Assembly (NCBI RefSeq): GCF_022965805.1
Contig: NC_133110.1
Coordinates: 29,384,668 to 29,448,667, forward strand
DNA: 64,000 nt
Reading direction: 5' to 3'
Source of the DNA: Primulina eburnea
Lineage: Eukaryota; Streptophyta; Magnoliopsida; Lamiales; Gesneriaceae
The translations under genes were made by a program, and so were the position numbers. Below the pieces are notes generated by a model that saw only the letters and a list, made by a program, of their open reading frames with translations, was not told where the DNA came from and made no database searches. Each line of letters starts with the position of its first letter. The first letter of the stretch is position 1. Shown in pieces: positions 1 to 10,505 of the stretch.

Positions 1-1326
1 ATTATGAGTTCTGGTATTATATATGTGATGTTCAGATTGACGGGGTATTCAGATTGTATTGTTATGCCGTAGAAGCATCACTTGAATTAGATTGCTCAGA
101 TTCAGTATTGATTGAGATTGATCAGACTCCGTAATTATTCAGATTGTATTGTTATGTCAATGACATGAATTACATTGTATCTTGTTCAGATCTTGATCAG
201 ATTGTATACTGATTTGTGTAGTGATCAGAACAGATTGTATATTGAGTTATTCACTGATACAGAGTATTCGATATTGTCTTTTCAGATTGAGATGGACAGA
301 GTTGAATACAAATCATCGTCTTCCTCAGACGGGGATGACAAAGGTATAATTCATGTGATATTCGGGAAGAAACAACTCAATCGAGATCATCCTTGAGTTG
401 CCCAATAAATCACATACTATATTCTTGTTTATGTTTTATTTAATTATGCTTTGTTTACAGATCATGTTGCATTGCATTAAGATGATTATGCTTGTTTACA
501 GATTTTGTATTCATGCATTAGCGAGATCATCCAGGCTTCTAGATGTTCGGCGATATCCCAGCTTAGGGGAAGATCACCGCCCCTTTGTAGATGCGGATAC
601 AGATCAGGCCGAAGTCTAGGAATAAGACGTACATCACCTCGATTGGGAGGGTAGGTGACAGACAGTGACGTCTTATTCACAACGGGATCCCTAGAGTTAT
701 AGATCGAGTCAAGTCTAGACATGATTTGATTAGGACTTCATGCTTATATGGATGTGGCTCCTAGATCATGGGACCCATCGTTATTGCTTTCAGTTGTGCT
801 AGCATGTTTTATGATTTAGATTGTTTATATGCATGTTTATCTGATTTGAGTTGCATGCTTATTTGATTTATTTCATAGAGTATGAAATATATTGGTTTAC
901 GATCATGTTTTATGAATTAGTTGTTTATATACATGCTTACCATGTTTTATACTGGGATTTATTCTCACCGGAGTTATCCGGCTGTTGTCTTGTTTTGTAT
1001 GTGTGCATGACAACAGGTGGGGCAAGATCGGGGTCGAGAAGATGACGAGAGAAGACGAGTTTAGCGTGGTGATTCCGGACTTACTGTAGAGTAGGTTTTA
1101 TTACTAGAACTTTAGTAATTGAACCTTAGATTAGTTAAAAGACTGTTGTACAGTATGGTTTTTGTTATACTGGAATGTAGTTTTATACAGATATGTATAT
1201 TATGTAGATGCCATTACCTTCCGCACTTTATTTAAAAAGAAAAATTTTTAGACCCTGTTTTATCTTAATTGATAATTAAATCCCAAAAAGATGATTAAGA
1301 AGATGATTAGCGTCCGGGTCCCCACA
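1..1326 (+). mobile_element. LTR-0: 3' part of a Ty3/gypsy LTR (Gypsy-3 family)
   Basis: The stretch aligns by eye with the Gypsy-3 5' LTR from about 57437 to 58778, including the CAGATTGTAT-rich stretch, the CTCACCGGAG hairpin block and the terminal GGGTCCCCACA. The LTR end is at 1326. What follows is not a primer-binding site, so this is either a solo LTR or the 3' LTR of a plus-strand element lying left of the window. Its start and TSD cannot be seen. It encodes no protein; short ORFs here are chance. Confidence 0.85.
968..1016 (+). promoter_or_regulatory. Abutting double stem-loop in LTR-0
   Basis: CCGGA (968-972) pairs with TCCGG (977-981) around a 4-nt loop. It is followed immediately by CTGTTGTC (982-989) pairing with GACAACAG (1009-1016) around 19 nt. 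The same block occurs in Gypsy-3 (58435-58483), the truncated LTR (41466-41514), solo-2 (43815-43868, minus) and Gypsy-2 (37846-37890, minus). It lies about 300 nt before the LTR 3' end in each. A role in the RNA is inferred. Confidence 0.55.
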
Positions 1327-1607
1327 CATATCCTCTTTTTAGAGAGATTACTTATTCAATTGTTTTTATGATATGATCAGATCTAAAATTAAAACTATAA
1401 GATCTATAAATGTTCGTATAAGAAGATGCTGGTAATTTTCAGTCTTGAATATTTTTCTAAAAATTTTTAGAAATAAATAATTCTTACCAGATTTTCTAAC
1501 CAGAGAATTTTTACAGGGATCCAACTTGGAAGACGGTTCTGAAAAAACCAACAATAGGGAAAAAACCCTTAAAAAAGCCCATGACTAATAAAAGAGTCAA
1601 TACAGAC
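1327..1607. other. Left flank of CACTA-1, no identifiable gene
   Basis: AT-rich sequence between the LTR-0 end and CACTA-1. It was contiguous with 2607 onward before CACTA-1 inserted, so it may be the 5' part of the broken gene there. The reading frame just before the insertion (about 1518-1600) is open for a short charged stretch and then has stops. I see no promoter or motif. Confidence 0.4.
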
Positions 1608-2603
1608 ACTATAACAAAAATGCTAAACTCGTAGCTATCATATTGTGATGGTTGTTAAAAACCGTCGCTAACATGTCGCTAATTAGCGACCGTTTATGAT
1701 ATACCGTCGCTAATTTTAACGACAAGTTCTGAGTAAGCCGTCGCTCATTAGCGACGGTTTAAGATATACCGTCGCTAAAATTAGCGATGGTTTTTTACTA
1801 AGCCGTCACTAGCGACAATTTAGAGAAACACAGTCGTTAATTAGCGACAGTTTAGACATAATCCATTTCTAATTTTTAAGTAAATAAAAAAGTTACTTCT
1901 ATAATTTAATAAATCTACCAAAAAAACTTACATTCCGACCAAGCTAATAATATTCATGATCTTAACTAATACTTAAAAATTTAATAAGAATTGAAGCGTA
2001 AAAAATTACCCTAAATCAAAACTAAAATCTTCTATCGTAGATGTGAATCTTTGTGGAGGAAAATGGACCGAAAACGCGAGTATTTATAGATAGTTTGCGA
2101 CGGTTTTTGGTCAAATAGCGACGATTTTTATTAAATCGTCGCTAAGCAAAACCGTCACTATGAGCGACAATTTTTGTATAAACCATCGCTATTTAAAATA
2201 TTGCGACGGTTTGTTTTTGTTTAAACCGTCACTATTTTAAAATTTACAACGGTTTTAATAAAACAATCGTTAAATATAGCTATGGTTAAGCAAAACCGTC
2301 GCTAAATATAGCAATTTACACAAAACTTTTGTTGTTTGTCCAAAAAACACACTAATCCACAACGATTTTCTAAAATCGTTGTCGTTTGTCCAAAAAAACA
2401 GTCTAATAGACAACAGTTTATAAAACCATCGTCTTTGACACAAAAAAAAAAGCTAAAGAAAACCGTTGTCTTTTAACGTTTTTTTGGAGGTCTTAAAAAA
2501 ATGCTCAATAACAACGGTTTCACTAAAACCATTGTTAAAAAGTAAAATACGACGGTTTTTCAACGTCTTTTCAGTATTGTGTATTCAGTATTTTCTTGTA
2601 GTG
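1608..2603. mobile_element. CACTA-1: non-autonomous CACTA (En/Spm) DNA transposon
   Basis: The left end is CACTATAACAAAAATGC and the right end is the complement of CACTACAAGAAAATACTGA, so both termini begin CACTA. Both sides carry the 3-bp TSD AGA (1605-1607 and 2604-2606), the size made by CACTA transposases. The interior is built of many direct and inverted copies of a unit close to AAACCGTCGCTA and its complement, which fits CACTA subterminal transposase-binding repeats. At 996 bp with no ORF it encodes no transposase and would need one from an autonomous copy. Confidence 0.88.
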
Positions 2604-2604
2604 A

Positions 2605-3755
2605 GAAAATGATAAAATTCTTTTAATAGAGGACAAATTTGATCCCATTACTGAATTCGCCGATGATGATACTGCATATGATATTCAATATTATCATAAT
2701 GCAATATTTGCTTTAAAAGGTTCTAAAGAAGAACTTAAATATCCATATATACTTTCAGGATATATAAATTATTGTCCTGTTTATAATGACCTAAAAGGTC
2801 TATCTCCCATTCATATAGCTCAAAGATATTTAAATAAAGATTTACTTCCAATTTATGGAAGGTAAACACGAGATTATTTTGAAACAATTCTAGTTGAAAC
2901 TGGATCTGTTGAAATTCAACACATGGATCGAGCTAGAGATTATGCATTTTCTAAAATGATTATTAAAAAAGGTAATACTGTCTGCTAATTGGGGTTTTCC
3001 TTTAGGATAAGCTATACAAAAACACTTTTCGAGCTCTGCCTCATATGTGTAATTATCATGATTATATTAAGGCATGAGGTACTATCTTTATATATGAAAA
3101 TTCTCAAAGAAAACGTTAATGGTTGATTAAAATCCAACTAGACGATAATAATCAATTTTTAGTAATATGGTTTAAAACATTTTTCTTTTTATGGGGTTTA
3201 ATGCCAACCATATTACTTCGTAATGTTAACAATATTTGGAGAAATTTCAACAAGCTAATTCTAAGCTTGAAACACTTCATGCTATATTACAATTTTCCAT
3301 TAACTATAATGTCCCTTGGATTATAAAATGGGAATATGGTCTACAAGATCAAGTACGAGAAAAATGTGAATTAAAATTCACCCCTACAATACTTATTCGA
3401 AAAATCTTAATCAAATTGTGGGGAAAAGAAGGCTTTTCCGCCGAAAGAAAAACATATGATCGACATGGAATAATTGCAGTAGAACCTGCAAAAGAAGTGA
3501 TGAAGAGTTTAAATGCCGAGACTCCTACACATGCTACTCTTCTAAAAGAATTATTCCAACACATGGATAAAATAATCATTTTTGATATGTAGACAGAAGT
3601 ATTTGGAGATTTTTCTCAACTCTCTTCTCAAGCCTCTTCTTCAAAAGGAAAAGATAAAATCATTGAAGAAACCGATACTCATATGAATGATCAAACTCAA
3701 GATGCCCAAGATCCTTATGAAGATGATGATCTATTTGCTTTAATAAATTCTTGAA
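2605..3755 (+). pseudogene. Broken unidentified protein-coding remnant
   Basis: Reading is coding-like but broken. The frame opening right after the CACTA-1 TSD is free of stops to a TAA at 2863-2865. The same frame then continues coding-like until it degrades near 2985, and 3000-3230 changes frame repeatedly. A second long open stretch (3236-3589) ends in TAG and is followed in frame by an acidic, Ser-rich tail to 3755. The composition is Tyr-, Lys- and Trp-rich with several conserved-looking aromatic segments. I do not recognise the family. A retroelement-like or endogenous pararetrovirus-like polyprotein piece is possible but unproven. CACTA-1 interrupts its 5' side. Confidence 0.45.
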
Positions 3756-3886
3756 ATTTTTTTGCTTATCAGCATTGTTTCTCTATTACCATGATATAAT
3801 ATGAGGTGGTAGTGGATTGTATAATTTGTTTAAGTGTGTACTTGTGTATTAAGTGGAAGTCAATATCATGTAATATGTTACATATT
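3756..3886. other. Downstream flank of the remnant gene; LARD-X target
   Basis: AT-rich, with no gene seen. The last five bases, ATATT (3882-3886), are the probable TSD of LARD-X. The partner copy would lie beyond the right edge of the window. Confidence 0.4.
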
Positions 3887-6800
3887 TGTAGAACCCATAA
3901 ATTGGACTGCGTATAAGCCATGCATAATTCTAGTATTTAAAATTAAAATGATTTTTATCGTATGAGTATTTAAATTCTTTTCTTTAAATTTATTTATTTT
4001 ACGCAGTAGTTTAATTGTTATCTTTTCAGTTAAATAAGTGAGGCCGGACCGGAGATGAAGTATTGAGATAAGTTAATAAAGACTTATTTAAGAAGTGGTA
4101 ATTTAGCATGTTAGTATTTATAATTTAAAAAAAATTGGCATGCATGCAAGTTATTAAACTTCTTTGATATTTTATTTAATTGTTTTTAAAGCATTAAATG
4201 CATGTTTATTTCATTAAGTTATGTTTAATTATTTTTATGCATTTTAGGCATAATTCAAGCAAGATAGGATTTGTTTCATAAAACTTTAAAAGTTCGTGCA
4301 TTAAGATTTTTAAGTTGCATTCGATCGAGGGTCGGAGACCGGATAATTTTCAGGAAAATTATTTTAATTGCACGATTTATTTTTAATAAATTATTACAGT
4401 GTGTTTTTAAGTGTATTTTTTCGAAAATAGGATTTTATTGGGTTTTTTTTACCCGCATAACTTTATTTTTAACAGTACGCTAATTTTATCAAATCGAATG
4501 ACTTTTTAATGATTCGAATAATATTTTCATAATCTTTCCAACTCCAAATATTTTTCGGAAGAGTGTTTGGGCCTAATGGGCCTACCCATTAATTTATTGG
4601 GCTTAAAACACTTTCAAAACTTTTAAAAATGCATTTTTTTTATGGCCCATGAACTAATTATTATATATATAATTAGGCCCTAATCACCCAATTAACCCTA
4701 AACCTAGTGCTTTACTCCCTCACCCAACCGACACCCCACTCAGAATTCCTCACCATCTCGAGATTCTCAACAGCAAAGCTCAAGGACCGTCGGCCATTGC
4801 AATCCTCGCTTAGACCAATTCTCACGGCGTTGTTTCTCCTCATTCTCCTCGAGTCTTTGCATCATAAGGCACGCATTTGTACCTTTATTTCTGCATCATC
4901 CAAGCCTTATACTATCGTGTGTATGTATATGTATGAGGGTTTTTCGATCTAGCCATGTGCAGGGGAGTTTTCATCTTTTTGTTCAAATACATGCATCATG
5001 GGTTCACTACTCACGTTTTCTGTGATCTGTGTTGTAAAGGGGCTGCTGGTGTAGTGTTTCAGAGTCGTTTCTGTCAAGGGTTCGAGTAGTGTAGCTGCTG
5101 GAGGCGTGGTTGGTCGAGAGGGTGAGAATACATGTTGGATCGGTGAGCTTGGAAGGGTATCAGGTAGATCGTAAGTTGGGGAGAGAGGCCACCGGCGTCA
5201 GCATAATTCCAGGCGTTGGACATGCCCCTGAGGGGTACGAACCACGACCTAGGAGAGCTCTAACCCCTCTGGTCCGAACTCTCGAGCAAGCACGATCGAA
5301 CCTAGCATGAGGGAACTCGCGGTGTTGGCATTACTGCTTCTAGCGTGTAGGCGGTTAGTGCAGGCTGTATGGGGCTGGGTTCTTGGTGCTGGTAGACTCC
5401 TTGGGGTGTGGTCTAAGTCCACAATAGGTTGGCTAGGGGCTGGAGCCATCGGCTTGAGTGTAAGAGTGGGGTTTGTGTGCTCTTGGTTCGGTTAGAGGTG
5501 AGGGGTGAGCTGCTGGATTCATTTCAGCAGCTTCCCAGGGGAATTCGAATGCCTTAAAAATCTGGGTTTTGGGTTCTTTAGAGTCCTTTAAGTGTTTTTA
5601 AGTCATGGTTTAAGTTTGGTAAAATTTTGGTTAAGTTTCGGGTTGATTCGGGCTTAAAACGGGACCCCGGTCCAAGTTTTAAAGCGAATTGATTAAGTTT
5701 GAGTTTGAGCTCGAGTTTACGTCCAGGAATACTTTTAAATATGTTTTAAAATATTTTAAGGAGTTTGATAAGCTTCGGGTCAATTTTAGAGGTCCAGGGT
5801 TGAAACGACAATTTTTGGGTTTATAGGGGCAAAATGGTCATTTTGCACCCGGGGTGAGATTTTGGTCCTAGCAGTGTCCTGAGCACAAATCATGATATTT
5901 TTAAATGTTCATGCATCATGTTTACGATTTTTACGCTATTATAATAATTATGGTGCATGCTTGGTTTAAAGGAATTAAGAGAGAAAAATTGAGAAAGTGA
6001 AGAGTACCCCATCTCCGCCGCGCCGCGTCGTTATTTCGTTTGTTTTCCGTCAAAACAAACCAAGGCATGTTTATATCTTCTTTCACTCTTCAATCAAGCC
6101 ATATAGGTATTTTTAAATATCGCAAGTACATTATTTTAATGCAATAAGATCGAAATTGTTCATATTTAATTATGTTAGTTAATTATATTACGTGCAAAAT
6201 ATTCATTTTGAGATTTATGCGATATTGCTTGTGGTCACTTTACTATCATGATTAAATCTGGTCGCCAGTTACCGGTCAGTTCAGTTGTTTCACCCAGTAT
6301 ACAGTGGCATTAGTCTGATCAGACAAACATTACTAAACCCGATCGCTAGTTACCGGTCCGGTCGCCAGTCACCGGTCAGTTCAGTTCAGTTCAGGGGCCA
6401 CTTGCATAGATCATAATCTCAACAGAAAATTATTACATACTTTTTCAGTACAGGACTCCAAGGAGCAAACATTTTCACTATGATTTTCAGTTCAGTTATG
6501 TACGTATTATAATTGCTCATGACAAGTTATTTTCACTTTATGCCTCATGACATGATATTTTTATCTCATGCAAATTTTACTATATTATTTACTCGTTATT
6601 TACGATATATGCATGCTGAGTCTTTAGGCTCACTAGACTTGATTTTTGTAGGTACTGATGATGTTAGGACCGAGGGCGGGGACAAGTGAGCCAGCTCGAG
6701 TCGGCAGTAGTGGAACCCGAGGACCTCATTTCAGCATTTATTATTTTTAATTCAAACAAAGTTTTTATGTTGCTGAATTATTTTTAAGTCATTATTTCGC

Positions 6801-6942
6801 AACACATTAAAATTCTTCCGATGCTATTTTAAACATTTAACATTTTTTTGTCAGTTTATCTATGAATGAGACTTTTTAATTATTTAAAAGAAAATTTTTA
6901 ATTTTCCGCAAATTTTCAAATACGAATTTTCGGGCCTTTACA
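3887..6942 (+). mobile_element. LARD-X 5' LTR
   Basis: It starts TGTAGAACCC and ends CCTTTACA directly before a PBS. Its first 1336 nt match 20303-21638 nearly base for base, which defines the LTR pair. A TATATATATAA run at about 4662 is a candidate TATA box. The GATCGAGG...GGAGACCG block near 4323-4343 is shared with the LARD-A and Gypsy-1 LTRs, showing common descent. A TGAGTC/GGCTCA stem-loop lies at 6617-6635. At 3056 bp it is long for a gypsy LTR. Short ORFs here (4707-4952, 5110-5310) are not conserved as coding. Confidence 0.85.
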
Positions 6943-7895
6943 GCTGGTATCATAGCAATGATTATGTAAACGGTTGTCCTACTACTGGCCACGAGAAGCT
7001 TATGAAGTCACGTCTTCGGTCTGTAAGTTTTACATTTGTGCATTTTATTCAAAGCATGAATTATTTTAACAGAATGTTTTCATGAAATGTTTTTACGTTC
7101 AGATTTTAATTGTTCAGTGTTTATTTAAATTAAAATAAATAAATTATGGAATAATGCATGTTGGGTACGTTTGGAATTGGACATGTCTAAGAATTCGAAT
7201 ATTGGGCTTTAGAAGAGGTTGAAAATGATTTGACAATATTAATTTTTAAGTCAGTAGTACTGATGTCCTCCTTATGGGTTATAAGTTAATCTTGAAAATT
7301 ATGAATGCTTTTGAGACTTGTAGAATTTCTAAGAAATTATTGATGGTTCTTGGTTGCTAGTCGAGTAAATTTTTGAGGATTTCATATAAGCAATAGCGAT
7401 TCGGAGACTACGACAATCTTTAGGATTATAAATGTACAATTTGAGGATTTTAAGTATCTATGGAAATGTAAGATTAATTATGAGAATTTATTTAGGATGC
7501 ATGCTCTACATAGTTGGATTTAAGGATTAAATTGCAGGAATTGAGAATTTTATGGACCTAATTGTAATAATTAATAATTTTAGGACCTAAGTGCAAAACA
7601 AAAAAAATTCTAAAGGACTATTTTTGAATTTACCAAATTTTGGGATTTAAATTTTGAGTTCAAGAATTTAAAAGTTTAATGAGGTAAAGATGGAAAATTT
7701 TATTGGGACAATGATGCAAATTTCGAAGAGTTGTAGGGCCAAAATGTAAATTTGGAGAAAGGTAAAGGTCAGATTGAAAGTTTCAAAATTTTAAGGATTA
7801 AATGCGAATTTTGAGGAATTGTAATTTTATGTATTTATAGGAATGTAAGACGTGTTATGGGAATTAATTTTTGGTTTAATAAACTTAAGGCTATT
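6943..7895 (+). mobile_element. LARD-X interior, 5' part, non-coding
   Basis: No ORF over 60 codons and no gag or pol motif. The stretch after the PBS reads through a CTGTAAGTTTTACAT block at about 7021, which resembles the same place in LARD-A (13673) and LARD-B. The rest is AT-rich and degenerate. The interior resumes at 18640 after solo-1. Confidence 0.7.
6945..6956 (+). other. LARD-X primer-binding site
   Basis: TGGTATCATAGC starts two nucleotides after the LTR end. It matches the initiator tRNA-Met PBS TGGTATCAGAGC, seen in the other elements here, at 11 of 12 positions. The mismatch probably reflects age. Confidence 0.8.
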
Positions 7896-10505
7896 TGTAA
7901 CGTCCCGAAAATTTTAAGGTTCACGCGAACCACCTACATGCAATTATTAAATTACTTTATATTTTAACTAAATGTTTTAATTGCATTATTTAATTATGTG
8001 GTGCTTATTTGCATGTTTAAAATATATTTTTCTACATGATTGCATTAAAATGTATTTTTAAAGGTTATTCGAGTTGCGATCGAGGAACGAAGACCGATGA
8101 CTGAAAAAATAGAAAATGTTTTTATTGGTTATTCGTTTTTAATTATTTAAAATATAGGTGATGCTTTTTCTTATTTTTTTAAAATAAGGGGTTTTGAGGT
8201 GATTTTATACGCCGGGACGTAATTTTTATCGGTGTTGGAATTTCAACAAAAATGCGACCGTTTTGGCAACCCGACTAATAAATTCACAAACTTATTTAAA
8301 TTAAATTATTTTTAATATTTTAATTAAGTACTAATGGGCCTAATTAACCTCTTAATGGGCCAATGCTTGATTAGTGTTTAATTAAACTATGTATTATACA
8401 ATTAAACCCCATAACCCACCCCATAATCCCTAAAACACACGCCCCACCTTCCCCTACAATTACAAACTCTCTCCAGCATATTCTACACGGCACACACCTA
8501 ATATTCATCAAGGAAAATTCATAAGTTGCAAAGAAAATCAAGCCAAGGTCGTTCGTCGCCGTTCTTCGTCATCAACGTTTTTTTCGTGCGTTTAAAACGC
8601 AAAGGCACGTCATATTCTCCTTTTTTCTCATCATTCACACCATAGTAATTATTTAAAATCGTTTGTGTGAAAAACATGATGTACTTATGAATATTTTCGA
8701 AATATTTCACATACATGTGGTAAACTTATGGTTTTATATCCCAAATTCATGTTTAATATATGTTGAAGGGGCTGTCATGATTAGGATTGGTTAAGGGATG
8801 TTTTTCCATGTGTTCTAGAGCCCTAAAACTCACCAAAAACGTTGCAAATCTAAAGGAATAAGGCTGGGATTTTAGCAAGAGAGGGACCGAGAGTGCATGG
8901 CTTGGGTGTGTCTTCAAGTTTGGGCCACTGTGCACGGGGTCAAGGGATTTGACCAGGTATGGAGGCTGGGTCCTAGGGGTCAGGGTTAGGTCCTAGATAG
9001 AGTCCTAGGGCGGCTAGGGTCGAGGGAGGGGTTGGGGAAGAGTCCACGTGAGGAGGGACTCTCCCCCATGCGCTGTTTTTTGCTGGGTTTCGGGAGGGGG
9101 CTGCAGCAGGGCTAAGGGCGAGCTGGGTAGGTCCATCAGGGTTCAAGAGTCATGGGCAGGAGTCGGGCAAGGGGCTGGAGAGGCTGGGTCGCTGCTGGCT
9201 CGAGGAAACAATGGAAGCCGTGAGGGAAAGTTTGCACACGCAGCTGCTGTGGCTTCGTGCAGGGCTTGTTGCTTGGTTCAGGGGCTCGGGCTGGGGGTCT
9301 CTCGGGTCTGGGACTGGTCTAGGGTCAGTAAGGGTCATGAGTGCTCAATGGTTAAGGGCTGGTAGTCTCCCAAAGCAGCTAGGAAACCTGTTACACTTAG
9401 GACACAAACACACGAACACACTAGCAGAATTGGGCCAAGATTCAGTGGATTTTTGAGCGGGCCATGGCCGGTTTTTTGGGCTGGGCTTGCACAGTAGGGT
9501 CCCTAGATGGGTTGGCTAGGTTTTGGCTCAAAGTGGCTCGGCCGTGGCTCGAGTAAATTAGAAGATGGCTCGGTGCGTTCGGTAAGGTGTCATATTTCGA
9601 AATTATAGAACTAAAAAATGATCCAAGGGTCCACGGGGGTGGCTCATGACTTGGAAGGGTAGAATAAATCTTAAAAATACTATGTTTAAAATTTGGGATC
9701 AAAATAACGAGTTTTAGATTTATTCGGAATTTAATCGCCGTACCAAACGCTAATTAACGAGTTAATCGAAACGCCTAGTTTTAAGCTTTATAAAATCATG
9801 AAAAAATAGGTTTAAGCTTAAATAATTATTATAAGTCTAAGTTTTAAATTTGGGAATTTTATATGAAATTTTGGTTTAATTCGGGATTAAAGCGCATTAA
9901 AACGTTATATTTAAAGATAAATTTAAGAGTCATCGAATTAAGCTAAATAAAAATATGAGAAAGTTCATGTAAGCTTAAATAATTATTTGGTACATGTTAG
10001 AGTCAAGAAATCAAGAAAAAAGTCGAAAACTTAAAATGTCGAGTCCAGGGGTAAAACGATCTTTTTACAGCGGGAAATTAGTAAAGGTCATGGCATTGCC
10101 CAAAATGCTGTTTTTATGAAAATATGATCATTTTTATATGTTTATGAATTTCTCATGATTTAATTATGATTTTTAAATGTCTAAGGTATTTTTATGATTT
10201 AAAGAAGATATTTAAAATACATGTTGCATGCTTGGTTTCAAAAAGAAAAATTGTAAATGTTATTCATTATTTTTCCAAGTGATGTAAATGAAAAATGTTG
10301 AAGGATGTGAAGTTATTGTGACTAATTCGTTAATGTTGGCGACTTCGTGAGGGTTATGGTCCCAGTGGGAGCCCGACGATCGTGTTTCCATCATTGCGAA
10401 TATGTGGTAACGGTTTTGTGGTAACGGAAGAATGGGAATATCGTGAAGGGAAAAAATCCTAGAGGGAGCCCATTTATGGGAAAAGGCCCCAGAGGGAGCC
10501 ACAAC
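7896..10505 (+). mobile_element. Solo-1: solo LTR, left part
   Basis: It begins TGTAACGTCCCG and is preceded by CTATT (7891-7895). It is cut at 10505 by LARD-A and resumes at 17882, ending at 18634 followed by the second CTATT (18635-18639). With a TSD on both sides and no interior, this is a solo LTR of about 3.36 kb left by LTR-LTR recombination. It is related to the LARD-A LTR: same start, the GATCGAGGAACG block, the TTTAAAACGCAAAGGCACG block and the hairpin at 18271. The 105-codon ORF at 9048-9365 is not conserved in the other copies. Confidence 0.88.

Noticed and set aside
4707..4952. 81-codon ORF in the LARD-X LTR as a possible host gene exon
   Set aside because: The 3' LTR copy (about 21123-21370) has changes without coding preference; it looks like LTR leader sequence.
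9048..9365. 105-codon ORF on plus in solo-1, with partner ORFs on the other strand
   Set aside because: GC-richer LTR segment; the frame is not kept in the LARD-A or LARD-B LTRs, has low-complexity composition and no domain.
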